Source: Parapontixanthobacter sp963736595 (GTDB lineage Bacteria; Pseudomonadota; Alphaproteobacteria; Sphingomonadales; Sphingomonadaceae). From it: a DNA stretch of 64,000 nucleotides. Below, piece by piece: positions 27,064 through 36,724 of the stretch. Location of the stretch: the NCBI GenBank assembly GCA_963736595.1, contig CAVTPG010000004.1:34649-98648 (forward strand), in the 5' to 3' direction. Below the pieces are notes generated by a model, which saw only the letters and a list, made by a program, of their open reading frames with translations, ran no database searches and had not been told where the DNA came from. The translations under genes were made by a program, and so were the position numbers. Each line of letters begins with the position of its first letter. The first letter of the stretch is position 1.

Positions 27064-28503
27064 CTAGCGCGGGTGACGATGCGGCGGCTCGAAATCGGGC
27101 GTGGCGGCTTGCTTCATTGCAGCGACGCGGGCTTCATGTTCGGCGCGTCCGATGGGAAAGCGACCCAGCCAGAATGCAGCGATCAGCGCCAGCACCGTGG
27201 TTGCTCCGGCATAAAGCAGGATCATCTCGTCGATCACCCCTTGCGGGACGCTGCCGGGCCGAGCATCCGTGACCAATTGCGAGGCGGCGATGATCTGCCC
27301 GCTGAGGAAGATGCCAACGCCGGTCGCACATTTCTGCACCAGCCAATTGCCGGAATAAAACGATCCTTCCGCGCGTTTGCCGGTGCGTTCGAGATAGGCT
27401 TCCACGATTTCCGCAATCATCGAACTGGCCGAGATCATCACTGTTACGCCCAGCGTATTGGCGAGGATCAATGATGCAAAATACAGCGTCGTGGAAAGAA
27501 TGGTGCCGGGTGTCGGCCACAGCCCCAGATACAGCAACAGATAGGGGCTCATTCCGAGTATGACCGCTCCGATCGCACCGATGGCCGCGCTTTGGGGCTT
27601 GCCGAAACGGCGGTGCATCGGTCCTACGACGAAGAACATCAGGATGACGGAGGCAAACAGCGCGACCGGATAAAGGCTGAGCGCCGCCTGATCCAATTGC
27701 CACACGAACAGGTTCACATATTGCGAGATCGAGAACGTCATGCCCTGGCTGATATAAGCGGCCAGTCCGCCCGCCGCGAAGATCAGAAACGCCTTCTCGC
27801 TGAACGCCTCGCGAATGTCGGCAAAGGCGCTGGAAATGCTGAACGGTTCGGGCTTTTTATCCGGGCGATGTGCAACCAGACTGTGCTGCCCCCAGGCCGA
27901 TCCGATCACCGACACCGCCATCAGGATCGCGCCGAAGATACCGAAATAGATGTAGCCGCTCTGCTGCAACAGGCCTTCCGGCCCCGGCATGAACACGGTG
28001 TAAGCCAGCACCATCATCAGCAAGCCGCCGATCCAGCCCATCAGGTAGCGATAGCGGAACAACGTCGTGCGCTCGTCATAATCATCGGTGATTTCGGGGA
28101 CGAGCGAAGTGGACGGCACTTCGCAGGCCGATAGCAGCAGGCGCACGACAACGGCAGTAGCGAACAGGCCCAGCGCGCTGGGCGCATCACCGCCCGGCGG
28201 GGACCACAAGACGATCCACGCGACGGCTAGCGGAACAGGCGCAATATACAGCCACGGCAAACGCCTGCCCCACCGCGAATAAGTCCGGTCGGAAAGATAG
28301 CCGAGGATCGGATCGACGACTGCATCGACCAGCAGCGCGCCCAGCAGGATTTGCCCCACCAGCCCGGCATCCATGCCCAGCACCTGATTGTAATAAATCA
28401 GCAGGAAGAACGAAAATCCGCTATCCTTGACGCCGAATGCCATCGCGCCAAAGCCGTGAATCAGCTTCAGGCGCATCGGCAAGGGACCCGTGACGAAGCT
28501 CAA
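27064..28503 (-). CDS. MFS transporter, GPH-like, copy 1
   Basis: Product of 479 aa with 11-12 membrane helices. The N-terminus KLIHGFGAMAFGVKDSGFSFFLLIYYNQVLGM and the loop DPILGYLSDRTYSRWGRRLPWLYIAPVPLAVAW are typical of the glycoside-pentoside-hexuronide:cation symporter group. The substrate is unknown; the setting suggests import of a carboxylate or terpenoid-like compound degraded by the neighbouring dehydrogenases. The protein appears identical in copy 2. Confidence 0.88.
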   Translation of the reverse strand: MSFVTGPLPMRLKLIHGFGAMAFGVKDSGFSFFLLIYYNQVLGMDAGLVGQILLGALLVDAVVDPILGYLSDRTYSRWGRRLPWLYIAPVPLAVAWIVLWSPPGGDAPSALGLFATAVVVRLLLSACEVPSTSLVPEITDDYDERTTLFRYRYLMGWIGGLLMMVLAYTVFMPGPEGLLQQSGYIYFGIFGAILMAVSVIGSAWGQHSLVAHRPDKKPEPFSISSAFADIREAFSEKAFLIFAAGGLAAYISQGMTFSISQYVNLFVWQLDQAALSLYPVALFASVILMFFVVGPMHRRFGKPQSAAIGAIGAVILGMSPYLLLYLGLWPTPGTILSTTLYFASLILANTLGVTVMISASSMIAEIVEAYLERTGKRAEGSFYSGNWLVQKCATGVGIFLSGQIIAASQLVTDARPGSVPQGVIDEMILLYAGATTVLALIAAFWLGRFPIGRAEHEARVAAMKQAATPDFEPPHRHPR

Positions 28504-28828
28504 TAGCTGGCCCGTTGTGGCGCCATGTGCTTACAACTCGCGCACACCAACAAACCGCCTGTCCAGCCCGCTTGGTGCACTCTGTTTGCGGCTTGGTTCA
28601 CGCCTCTGCTCATGGGAATTCAGTCTATTGGCAAAGGGCGCTTCGTCAACCGCGATCTGCTTGACGTTACGGCATCGGGGAAACGCTTGCGCGCTCATGC
28701 GTTTTAAAGGGAAACCGGCTTGCAGACCAACCGGTATTGGCCTTAACGTTGGCCCCAAGTTCCGCGCGGATCATGCACCTTAAGCACCTGCGCAAAGGAA
28801 TATGACACTCAAGAGGAGACTTGCCGAC
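28504..28828. other. Intergenic region between divergent genes, copy 1
   Basis: This 325-bp gap separates the MFS gene (-) from an acyl-CoA dehydrogenase gene (+) and should hold both promoters. I see no gene, no clear -35/-10 pair and no hairpin terminator. It includes an AT-richer stretch with TTAAAGGG near 28705 and a CTCAAGAGGAGA ribosome-binding site before the dehydrogenase ATG. Confidence 0.6.
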
Positions 28829-29783
28829 ATGGCCGATGCACTCGACACATTCCGCACCGAAACCCGCGACTGGCTCGAAGCCAATTGCCCGAAAGAAATG
28901 CGCGCACCCGTGCGTGATGAAGGCGATGTGTATTGGGGCGGCCGCAACGCCGAATTCAAGAACGATGCGCAAAAGCAATGGTTCGAGGTGTGCCGTGACA
29001 AGGGCTACACCGTGCCGGAATGGCCCAAAGAATATGGCGGCGCAGGCCTGTCCGCTGCCCAAGCCAAGATCCTGCGGCAGGAAATGGCGACGATCAATGC
29101 CCGCCCGCCACTGTCCAGCTTCGGCATCTGGATGCTCGGCCCCGCCCTCCTGAATTTCGGCACCGAAGGGCAAAAGCAGCGGTTCTTGAATGAAATCGCA
29201 GAAGGCAAAATCCGCTGGTGCCAGGGTTATAGCGAACCGGGCAGCGGGTCGGACCTCGTGTCGATGCAAACCTTTGGCGAAGACAAGGAAGATCACTGGA
29301 TCGTCAACGGACAGAAGGTCTGGACCTCCTACGCCGATGAAGCCGACTGGATTTTCTGCCTCGTGCGCACCGACAAGCAGAACAAATATCAGGGCATCAC
29401 CTTCATGCTGTTCGACATGGCGAGCGAAGGCGTCTCGACCAAACCGATCCTGCTGATCAGCGGCAATTCCCCGTTTTGCGAAACCTTTATGGACGATGTG
29501 AAAGTCCCCAAATCCTATGGCGAGGATTGCCCCGCTTATGTCGGCGAGATCAATCGCGGCTGGGACGTGGCGAAATATCTGCTGGGTCACGAGCGCGAGA
29601 TGATTTCGGGCGCAGGCGGCGGCGACCGGACCAGCGCCATCGGTGCCGCCATGTTGCGCCATGCAGGCGAGCTGGACCCGGTGTTCCGCGCAGAGCTGGC
29701 CATGTTCGATGTCGAAGCGCTGTCTTACGGCGCGATGGGCGAGAAATTCCTCGACGAAATGAAAGCTGGCAAAGGTCATCCGG
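28829..29783 (+). pseudogene. Acyl-CoA dehydrogenase, 3'-truncated by the duplication junction
   Basis: The first 318 codons match the intact gene at 41043-42227 (MADALDTFRTETRDWLEANCPKEM, MATINARPPLSSFGIWMLGPALL, CQGYSEPGSGSDL). At 29781 the sequence switches to the antisense strand of the DUF427 gene. The frame stays open to 30073, adding about 96 unrelated residues. Lost are the last 76 residues of the intact enzyme, including the GGTSEVMLNVIAKRIL nucleotide-binding end, so it is probably inactive. Confidence 0.92.
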
Positions 29784-30031
29784 TCCTTGATCTGCAAAGC
29801 GCCTTCTCTGGGGTCTGCGTAATACCAAGCGGCATCGGCGTTAGTTTCGCCGCCAACCGAGATCGAGTGATATTGCGCGGTGCCTTTCCACGGACAATGG
29901 CTGGTCGTGTCGCTGTCGCTCAGCACGTCGCTTTGCACATCGTCGCGCGGGAAATAGTGATTGCCTTCGACGACGACCGTGTCGCTGCTGCTCGCGATGG
30001 TCTGACCGTTCCATTTTGCAATTATGCTCAT
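29784..30031 (-). pseudogene. DUF427 gene, 3'-truncated at the duplication junction
   Basis: The first 82-83 codons match the intact gene at 17532-17822, through CPWKG and ADPREGALQIKDR. The last 12-13 residues are replaced at the junction. The frame then runs on into the antisense strand of the truncated dehydrogenase and stays open to 28667, so the predicted product would be a 454-residue chimera. It is separated from DUF3253 and DoxX, which exist only beside copy 1. Confidence 0.9.
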
Positions 30032-30235
30032 TGCGGTATGTTCCTTTTGTGCTCAAAGCATGGGGTAGCATAATAGCGCGGCATATCGCGTAACAATCGA
30101 CTGGCAAATTTACCGATCGTTTCAGGAAGGCCGACATTTTGACTCACACAAGCGCCCGTTTCATCCGCCCGCTAGCTTTGGCTACTGCGGCCTTGTCCTT
30201 GACCGTTTCCGTGCAAGCGATGGCGCAATCGGTCG

Positions 30236-31441
30236 ATGACGCGACCGCACAGCGCGATTGCAGAGAAAGCCCTGAACAATGCGCCGGTTTTCGATGGTCA
30301 CAACGATGTGCCGTGGCAGCTTCGCGGACGGTTCCAGAACCAGATCAATGATTTCGACTTTGCCGATACGACTGACACCGCCGATGCGGCAACTGACCGC
30401 AATGCAATGCACACCGATCTGGCGCGCTTGAAGCAGGGGAAAGTCGGCGCGCAATATTGGTCCGTTTTCGTGCCGGTCCGCTACACCGAACCGGAAGCGG
30501 TGCGCGCCACGCTGGAGCAGATCGATGTCACCCGCCGCCTGATTGCCAAATATCCTGACGATCTGGCTTTTGCGCTGACAGCTGACGATGTCGTCAAAGC
30601 AGTGCAGGACGGCAAGATCGCCTCGCTATTGGGCATAGAAGGCGGCCATTCGATCGGCTCCGATCTGGGCGTATTGCGGCAGATGTACGATCTGGGCGCG
30701 CGTTACATGACGCTGACTCACTCGGCCAATACGCCGTGGGCTGACAGTTCGACCGACGCGCCGGAACATGGCGGCCTGACCGAATTCGGCAAGGACGTGG
30801 TGCGCGAAATGAACCGCATCGGGATGCTGGTCGATTTAAGCCATGTGAGCGAGGACACCATGCATGACACGCTGGATGTCGCACGCGCTCCGGTAATTTT
30901 CAGCCACTCCGGCGTGCGCGCTTTGAACGGTCATACGCGCAATGTTCCGGACAGCGTGTTGCAGCGACTGGCCGCCAATCGCGGCGTTATTATGATCGTC
31001 GGTTATCCCGCCTTCCTGAGCGAGAATGTGCGGCAATGGGGCGCGTTGCGCGATGCCGAACGCACTCGGTTCGAGGCGCTGTATCGCGGATTACCCGATC
31101 AGGCCGAGGCGGCGATGGATGCGTGGCTGGCTGCCAATCCTTCGCCTGAAGCGACCATTGCCGACATGGCGGATCACATCGACCATGCGCGCGATCTGGC
31201 CGGGATCGACTATATCGGTATCGGTGGAGATTATGACGGAATGCCGACGGGCCCGGTCGGAATGGAAGATGTGAGCGGCTATCCGGCCTTGTTCGAGGAA
31301 TTGGCGCGGCGCGGTTATTCGCAAGCCGATCTGGAAAAAATTGCCTTTACCAACGCCTTGCGTGCTTTGCGCGAAGCAGAGGTTTATGCCGCTTCACAAG
31401 TGGGCGAGCCTACAATCGAAACACAGCTCGTCACGGAGTAA
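30236..31441 (+). CDS. M19 membrane dipeptidase, copy 2 (signal peptide out of frame)
   Basis: Product of 401 aa from the ATG at 30236, with all catalytic motifs (FDGHND, GIEGGHSIG, SHSGVRAL, GGDYDG). It has no export signal. The signal peptide is encoded just upstream from the TTG at 30139 (RPLALATAALSLTVSVQAMAQ) but in another frame, because one extra base is present near 30255 relative to the inferred ancestor. The enzyme as written would be cytoplasmic. Copy 1 has a different indel at the same place. If the base is an error, the true gene is 30139-31441. Confidence 0.85.
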   Translation: MTRPHSAIAEKALNNAPVFDGHNDVPWQLRGRFQNQINDFDFADTTDTADAATDRNAMHTDLARLKQGKVGAQYWSVFVPVRYTEPEAVRATLEQIDVTRRLIAKYPDDLAFALTADDVVKAVQDGKIASLLGIEGGHSIGSDLGVLRQMYDLGARYMTLTHSANTPWADSSTDAPEHGGLTEFGKDVVREMNRIGMLVDLSHVSEDTMHDTLDVARAPVIFSHSGVRALNGHTRNVPDSVLQRLAANRGVIMIVGYPAFLSENVRQWGALRDAERTRFEALYRGLPDQAEAAMDAWLAANPSPEATIADMADHIDHARDLAGIDYIGIGGDYDGMPTGPVGMEDVSGYPALFEELARRGYSQADLEKIAFTNALRALREAEVYAASQVGEPTIETQLVTE

Positions 31442-31461
31442 AGGAGCGCAGGGCTTTCCTT

Positions 31462-31689
31462 TCAGTCCTGCGCATCCAGTTCGGAGCCGCGTTTTAAGAC
31501 CTCGTCGCCGTCTTCCTGCTTGATCAGGTAAGCGGGATTGTCCTCGTCGCCATCCTTGGTGACTTCGGTGCCTTGCAAGGTGCGCGTGACTTCCCGCTCG
31601 AAGCGTTCCGTGATCTGGCCCTTGCCTTCACCATTGCCCCAGTTCCACTTGACGTATTGATCGGTCTGGAAGCTGTTTGCATTACTCAT
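31462..31689 (-). CDS. DUF2945 (HVA1/TUDOR-like) protein, copy 2
   Basis: The 75-aa product is identical to copy 1, with the KWNWGNGEGKGQI strand pair and an acidic middle (KDGDEDNPAYLIKQEDGDEV). The stop is TGA instead of TAA because of a 1-bp insertion just after the coding sequence. Conservation of the protein supports function in both copies. Confidence 0.88.
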   Translation of the reverse strand: MSNANSFQTDQYVKWNWGNGEGKGQITERFEREVTRTLQGTEVTKDGDEDNPAYLIKQEDGDEVLKRGSELDAQD

Positions 31690-31730
31690 GTGTCGTACTC
31701 GAAAGGTTGGTCAGCAGTTCGGACAGGCGC

Positions 31731-32030
31731 TCAATCGCCAGGTGCGACGACACCATCGGCATCGGTGCCAGCCTCATCGACGCCATCACTTTCGCCCATC
31801 AAAATGGAATCGGTGCCGGTATCGTCATCTTCCTGTGAAGAAATCTTACCGCTGACAGTCGCTTCTTCCTCGACATCGCCTTGCATCATCGCGGGGATGA
31901 TCCACACCATCGACATCAAAAGGATGGCGAACAGCGTTCCTGCCACCAGAACCCAGCGTACTACGCCCTCTTTCGAGCCGCCGCTGGCTTCCATTTCGCT
32001 GACATGGGTTTCCTCGCCTTCACGGTGCAT
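31731..32030 (-). CDS. Hypothetical single-pass membrane protein, copy 2
   Basis: The 99-aa product is identical to copy 1 (ATG at 32030): charged N-terminus, one membrane helix, acidic tail. The DNA differs by a few silent changes (for example AGTACG for AGTGCG). The EcfG-like element upstream is unchanged. Confidence 0.65.
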   Translation of the reverse strand: MHREGEETHVSEMEASGGSKEGVVRWVLVAGTLFAILLMSMVWIIPAMMQGDVEEEATVSGKISSQEDDDTGTDSILMGESDGVDEAGTDADGVVAPGD

Positions 32031-32138
32031 CGATAATATCCTTGATTTGTTTCGATCCCGACTGTGCCACACTTACGATTTCAAGTCACGCGGGTTCCCT
32101 GCGCCAGCCTTCGCGAAAAGAGCAAAGGCAAATCGCAC

Positions 32139-32963
32139 TCAATCGCGCAGCAGATCGTTGATTGCGGTCTTGGAGCGGGTCTGTTCATCCACGGTTTTCA
32201 CAATCACTGCGCAGGCCAGCGACGGCCCGCCATCGGCAGCTGGCAAAGTGCCGGGAACGACCACCGAATAAGGCGGAAGCGAGCCGCGTGTGATCTGGCC
32301 GCTGTTCCGGTCCACGATCTTGGTCGATTGGGTGATGAACACGCCCATCGCGACGACGCAGCCCTCGCCCACGATAACGCCTTCGACGATTTCGCTGCGC
32401 GCTCCGATAAAGCAATTGTCGCCAATGATGGTCGGATTGGCCTGCATGGGTTCCAGCACGCCGCCGATCCCGGTACCGGCGGAAATGTGGCAATTCTTAC
32501 CGATCTGAGCGCATGATCCGATCGAGGCCCAGGTATCGACCATCGTTCCCTCGCCAACATAAGCACCGATATTGACGAAGCTGGGCATCAGAACGGTATT
32601 CTTCCCGATGTAAGCGCCCGCACGAGCGATTGCCCCCGGCACGACGCGGAAGCCCGCTTTGCGAAACTGCGCATCGTCCCAACCTGCAAATTTGCTCGGC
32701 ACCTTGTCAAATGCGGGATGCCCTGCGCTACCGCCATCCATGACTTGATTATCGTTCAAGCGAAACGATAGCAAAACGGCCTTTTTCAGCCATTGATTGA
32801 CTTGCCACCCGCCCTTGCCATCGGGCTGCGCAACCCGCGCGCTGCCATCATCGAGCATAGCCAGCGCCGCCTCGACCGCTTGCCGCACGTCTTGGCTGTC
32901 AGGGGTGACATCGGCGCGATGCTCCCAGGCCTGTTCGATAATGCTGGCCAGCTGCTGGCTCAT
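32139..32963 (-). CDS. dapD: Tetrahydrodipicolinate N-succinyltransferase, copy 2
   Basis: Second complete dapD, 274 aa, same hexapeptide-repeat beta-helix as copy 1. The only amino-acid change I see is Ile7 for Thr7; the DNA has a cluster of silent changes around 32420-32510. A second dapD could raise flux into DAP/lysine synthesis, but both copies being expressed is inference. Confidence 0.96.
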   Translation of the reverse strand: MSQQLASIIEQAWEHRADVTPDSQDVRQAVEAALAMLDDGSARVAQPDGKGGWQVNQWLKKAVLLSFRLNDNQVMDGGSAGHPAFDKVPSKFAGWDDAQFRKAGFRVVPGAIARAGAYIGKNTVLMPSFVNIGAYVGEGTMVDTWASIGSCAQIGKNCHISAGTGIGGVLEPMQANPTIIGDNCFIGARSEIVEGVIVGEGCVVAMGVFITQSTKIVDRNSGQITRGSLPPYSVVVPGTLPAADGGPSLACAVIVKTVDEQTRSKTAINDLLRD

Positions 32964-33138
32964 GGCTGTCGGTCCTCTCTGGATGCGCGAAATTGTAAAA
33001 GGCTGTTGCCAATGTCCTGACTTATGCGCGTAAGCGACGCAAGGCCAAGAATGCCTAACCCCGGCTTAATTCGTTGTTCACCCGTATCGGTCATGGTGTT
33101 AACCGCAATTACCGGGATCACGAGGTCGCTTAACGCTC

Positions 33139-35538
33139 ATGCATATTTCCAAGACACGTCCCGGTCGAATATCGGCGCGGTTTTACCGCAAGCCGATCAT
33201 CGCCTCCACCATGCTGTTGGCGGCGTGTGGCGGCGGAGGCGGCAATGTGGCGAGCGTACCGCGACCTGTTCCTGTTCCGACACCAACCCCAAGCCCCGCT
33301 CCAACGCCGCCGCCCAGCACAGGCTTCGACACGGCGGAAGTGCGCCGTTCCGACGGACCGGACTTCCACAACGCAATCCAGGCATGGACCGACGGCTTTA
33401 CCGGACGCGACACGACCATCGCTATCATCGACACCGGGATCGACACCGACAATCCCGAATTTGCGGGTCGTATCAATGCGGCCTCACGCGATGTCGCGGG
33501 TAACAACACGGTCGAAGCAGCGGACGATCACGGCACGAATATCGCGCTGGTCGCTGCCGCAGCGCGTGATGACAAAGGCGTCATCGGCATCGCTTACGAG
33601 GCCGATATTCTGGCCATTCGCACCGATCGCCCCGATAGCTGCAACACGCAAAGCGATGCGCAATTGGATGGGTGCATCTTCTTCGACAGCGACATTGCTC
33701 GCGGCGTCGATATTGCTGTCGATAATGGTGCGCGCGTAATCAATCTGTCGCTTGGCGGTTCCGCGCCCAGCAGTTCGCTGCGCACCGCGATCGAGCGTGC
33801 GGCGCAGGCGGGCGTCGTGATTGTCGTATCGGCCGGTAACGATGGCGATGGCAGCAATCCCGATATCGATCCGGACCAGCCCGATCCGTTCCCGCAAGGC
33901 TTAATCGATGTTGGCGGCGGTCATTTCATCATCGTCGGATCGGTCGATGACACTGGCACGATTTCCGGTTTTTCCAACAAAGCGGGCGATCTGGCTGCAT
34001 CCTTCATCACCGCGCGCGGCGAGCGCATTTGCTGCATCTACGAGAACGGCGAAATTCAGGTAACCGAGGAAAATGGCCAGCAATTCGTCACGCTGTTTTC
34101 CGGGACCAGCTTTTCCGCTCCGCAAGTTGCAGGCGCAGTTGCGCTGATCGCGCAGGCCTTTCCCAATCTGACCGGCGCCGAGATCGTTACGCTGCTGCTG
34201 GACACAGCGCGCGATGCCGGTGCCGCCGGGACAGACCCGATTTATGGCACGGGCATTCTCGACATCGGCGCAGCTTTATCCCCGCAAGGCGCGACCTCGC
34301 TGGCCGGGACGGACCGCGCTTTGGCCATCGGCGACCTGACCGCCGTGACTTCGCCTGCGATGGGCGATGCCCTTACCAAAGGCACGCTTTCTACAATTGT
34401 CACCGATCGCTATGATCGGCCCTACTCAGTCGATCTGGCCGCTGGCAGCAGGCGCGCATCGATCCAGCCCCGATTGCGGAACGTGCTTGAGCAGCGGACC
34501 CGGCAAATTGGGGGCAGCGATGGGCCGCTAAGCCTTGCTGTCACGCTGGATCAGAGCGAGGTTTGGGATCAGCGGTCGCTCGGCAATGAGCGATCTCGTA
34601 TCGCACCTTTGCAAATCACCCGCGACGGGGCCGAGCAATCGCGGATTTTGGCTGCAACGGTGGCTTTGCGCCTCTCACCGGAAACCCAAGTCGGCCTGGG
34701 CTTTGCGCGCTCCGGAGATGGAATTGTTGCGCAATTACAAGGGCAATCGCGCCCGGCATTCATGATTGCCAGCGAGGCGCGTGGCGATGATGGCTTTATT
34801 GCGCAAGGCGATATGGCACTGGCCGTGCGGCGCAAAATTGGCAAATGGGGCTTCACATTAAGCGCGGAAAACGGCGCAGTTTGGCTGGATGAAGGCCGTG
34901 CGGCGCTGGGCCGGATCGATCCGTTTGACGAGCGTTACGGCCTTACCCGGTTCGGATTGAGCGCGGACCGCCGGTGGGGTAATCTCGAAACCTCGGTGGG
35001 TCTGAACTGGCTTTCCGAAGACGGCACGATTTTGGGCGCAAAGTTCACCGATGCGCTTGGTGCGGCAGGCAGCGACACGGTGTTTTTCGACGCCAGATCG
35101 GCTTACGCCATTGGCCAAAACATCAGGATCGGTGCGGGTTTCCGCCAAGGTTTCACGCGAGCCCAGCGGCAAGGTCTGGTCGGCCAGAAATCCGACTTTA
35201 CCAGCCGCGCGTGGAGCTTCGATGTTACCAAATACGGACTGTTCCAGCAGCACGATTCCCTTGGTTTCCGCGTGTCACAGCCGCTTCGTGTGGAAAGTGG
35301 CGGCCTTAATCTCGATGTTCCGGTCAGCTTCGATTTCGCGACTGAAACCGCCAGTTTTGCGACACGCCGCCTCTCATTGTCGCCCGAAGGCCGCGAAGTC
35401 ACGGGAGAGCTTGCCTGGACCGGATATCTGCTCGGCGGTCAAACCAGTGCCAGCGCTTTTTACCGCCGGGAACCCGGTCATATCAAAGACTTGGGCGACG
35501 ATATCGGCGTAGCGGTCCGGTGGAACAAGCAGTTCTGA
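33139..35538 (+). CDS. S8 family autotransporter serine protease, copy 2
   Basis: Product of 799 aa with the same triad (Asp98, His131, Ser324), lipobox Cys30 and C-terminal barrel. Differences from copy 1 include Ile11, Lys18 and Ile20 in the signal region, Ser for Thr in the linker, Asp for Gly in RTDRPDSC, Phe for Leu in GGHFII, and two Gly-to-Ser changes in the passenger/barrel. This is the most diverged gene of the repeat, so the copies may be specialising. The 1-bp insertion upstream fixes the ATG at 33139 as the start. Confidence 0.9.
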   Translation: MHISKTRPGRISARFYRKPIIASTMLLAACGGGGGNVASVPRPVPVPTPTPSPAPTPPPSTGFDTAEVRRSDGPDFHNAIQAWTDGFTGRDTTIAIIDTGIDTDNPEFAGRINAASRDVAGNNTVEAADDHGTNIALVAAAARDDKGVIGIAYEADILAIRTDRPDSCNTQSDAQLDGCIFFDSDIARGVDIAVDNGARVINLSLGGSAPSSSLRTAIERAAQAGVVIVVSAGNDGDGSNPDIDPDQPDPFPQGLIDVGGGHFIIVGSVDDTGTISGFSNKAGDLAASFITARGERICCIYENGEIQVTEENGQQFVTLFSGTSFSAPQVAGAVALIAQAFPNLTGAEIVTLLLDTARDAGAAGTDPIYGTGILDIGAALSPQGATSLAGTDRALAIGDLTAVTSPAMGDALTKGTLSTIVTDRYDRPYSVDLAAGSRRASIQPRLRNVLEQRTRQIGGSDGPLSLAVTLDQSEVWDQRSLGNERSRIAPLQITRDGAEQSRILAATVALRLSPETQVGLGFARSGDGIVAQLQGQSRPAFMIASEARGDDGFIAQGDMALAVRRKIGKWGFTLSAENGAVWLDEGRAALGRIDPFDERYGLTRFGLSADRRWGNLETSVGLNWLSEDGTILGAKFTDALGAAGSDTVFFDARSAYAIGQNIRIGAGFRQGFTRAQRQGLVGQKSDFTSRAWSFDVTKYGLFQQHDSLGFRVSQPLRVESGGLNLDVPVSFDFATETASFATRRLSLSPEGREVTGELAWTGYLLGGQTSASAFYRREPGHIKDLGDDIGVAVRWNKQF

Positions 35539-35644
35539 AGCGCCAAAAATCGCGTAAATTCAAAAGCGTCCACAACGGCACCGAAACGGTACCAAGGCGA
35601 ACCGAGCGTGCCTTAACCGAAGGCGACGCCTCACTTCTGGGCCT

Positions 35645-36724
35645 TTAATTCAGCCCAGCTTTTTGTGCGAAGCCATACGCTGTCATCACCAGCGGTTTGA
35701 CTCGCTCCGACATGGTCTTGGCATGAGCTGAAGATGCTGTGCCATCGATGACCCGCTTCTTGATCCCCTGTATGATCCCGGCCAGCCGGAACAGATTGTA
35801 AGCAAAGTACCAATCCATCGGCGGCACATCAAAGCCGGTTCGCGCAATGTAGCGCGCCACGGCTTCCTCGCGCGTCGGAATGCCCAGCGCCGCATGATCC
35901 AGCCCGCCGATCCCGGCGCGGCCATCGGGCGGATTGACCCAGTTCAGCATCAGGTAGGAAAAATCCGCAATCGGATCGCCCAGCGTCGATAATTCCCAAT
36001 CGAGCACCGCAATGACACGTGGCTCGTCCGCTGCAAAAATCATGTTGTCGAGCCGGTAATCGCCATGCACGATGCCGCTCGCTTGTTGCGGCGGAATGGT
36101 CTGCGCCAGCCAGTCAATCATCCGGTCCATTTCCGGAATGCTCTCGGTCTCCGACAACTTGTATTGCTTGGACCAGCGAGCCACTTGCCGCGCGCAATAA
36201 TCGGTCGGCTTGCCGTAATCCGCCATCCCGATCTCGTCGGGCTTTTTCAAATGCAGATCCGCCATCGTGTCGATCATCGCATGGTAAATTTCGCGCCGCT
36301 GATCGGGCGTGTAATCGGGCAAAGCCCCGTTCCAGAGCGATCGTCCGTCTGCCATATCCATGACAAAAAACATGGAGCCAAGCACATCGGCATCTTCGCA
36401 CAGGCCATAGGTTTTCGGCACGGGAAAGCCGCTTGGATACAGCGCCGTCATGGCCTTGTATTCGCGATCCACCGCATGAGCCGATGGCAGCAATTTGCCG
36501 AAGGGCTGACGCCGCAGCACATAAGATTTCGCAGGCGTATCGATCCGGTAAGTCGGGTTGCTTTGCCCGCCCTTGAATTTGGTGATCGTCATCGGCCCGG
36601 CAAAGCCTTCGACATGGGCATTCATCCACGCCGTCAGCGCGCCCTCGTCCAGCCTGTCGGCCTCCGGCACCGCCACCGTGCCGACCATTTCCGCCTCGTA
36701 ATCGATTGCCGTGTCATCTGCCAT
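35645..36724 (-). CDS. APH/ACAD10-like phosphotransferase, copy 2
   Basis: Product of 359 aa with HGDYRLDN and LDWELSTLGDP intact. Residue changes from copy 1 are Ile for Met near position 318 (IIQGIKK) and a final Asn for Asp. The ATGA overlap with the alcohol dehydrogenase gene is kept. Confidence 0.88.
   Translation of the reverse strand: MADDTAIDYEAEMVGTVAVPEADRLDEGALTAWMNAHVEGFAGPMTITKFKGGQSNPTYRIDTPAKSYVLRRQPFGKLLPSAHAVDREYKAMTALYPSGFPVPKTYGLCEDADVLGSMFFVMDMADGRSLWNGALPDYTPDQRREIYHAMIDTMADLHLKKPDEIGMADYGKPTDYCARQVARWSKQYKLSETESIPEMDRMIDWLAQTIPPQQASGIVHGDYRLDNMIFAADEPRVIAVLDWELSTLGDPIADFSYLMLNWVNPPDGRAGIGGLDHAALGIPTREEAVARYIARTGFDVPPMDWYFAYNLFRLAGIIQGIKKRVIDGTASSAHAKTMSERVKPLVMTAYGFAQKAGLN

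Larger units (their letters stand above)
17572..29783. repeat. Tandem duplication, copy 1 (about 12.2 kb)
   Basis: Everything from the 3' part of the DUF427 gene to the 3' part of an acyl-CoA dehydrogenase gene recurs in the same order and orientation immediately to the right. The offset is 12,209 bp at the left end and 12,214 bp at the right. Copy 1 is shorter by small indels in the dipeptidase (2 bp), before the DUF2945 stop (1), before the S8 gene (1) and after it (1). Boundaries are set by where homology to the unduplicated flanks starts. Confidence 0.97.
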
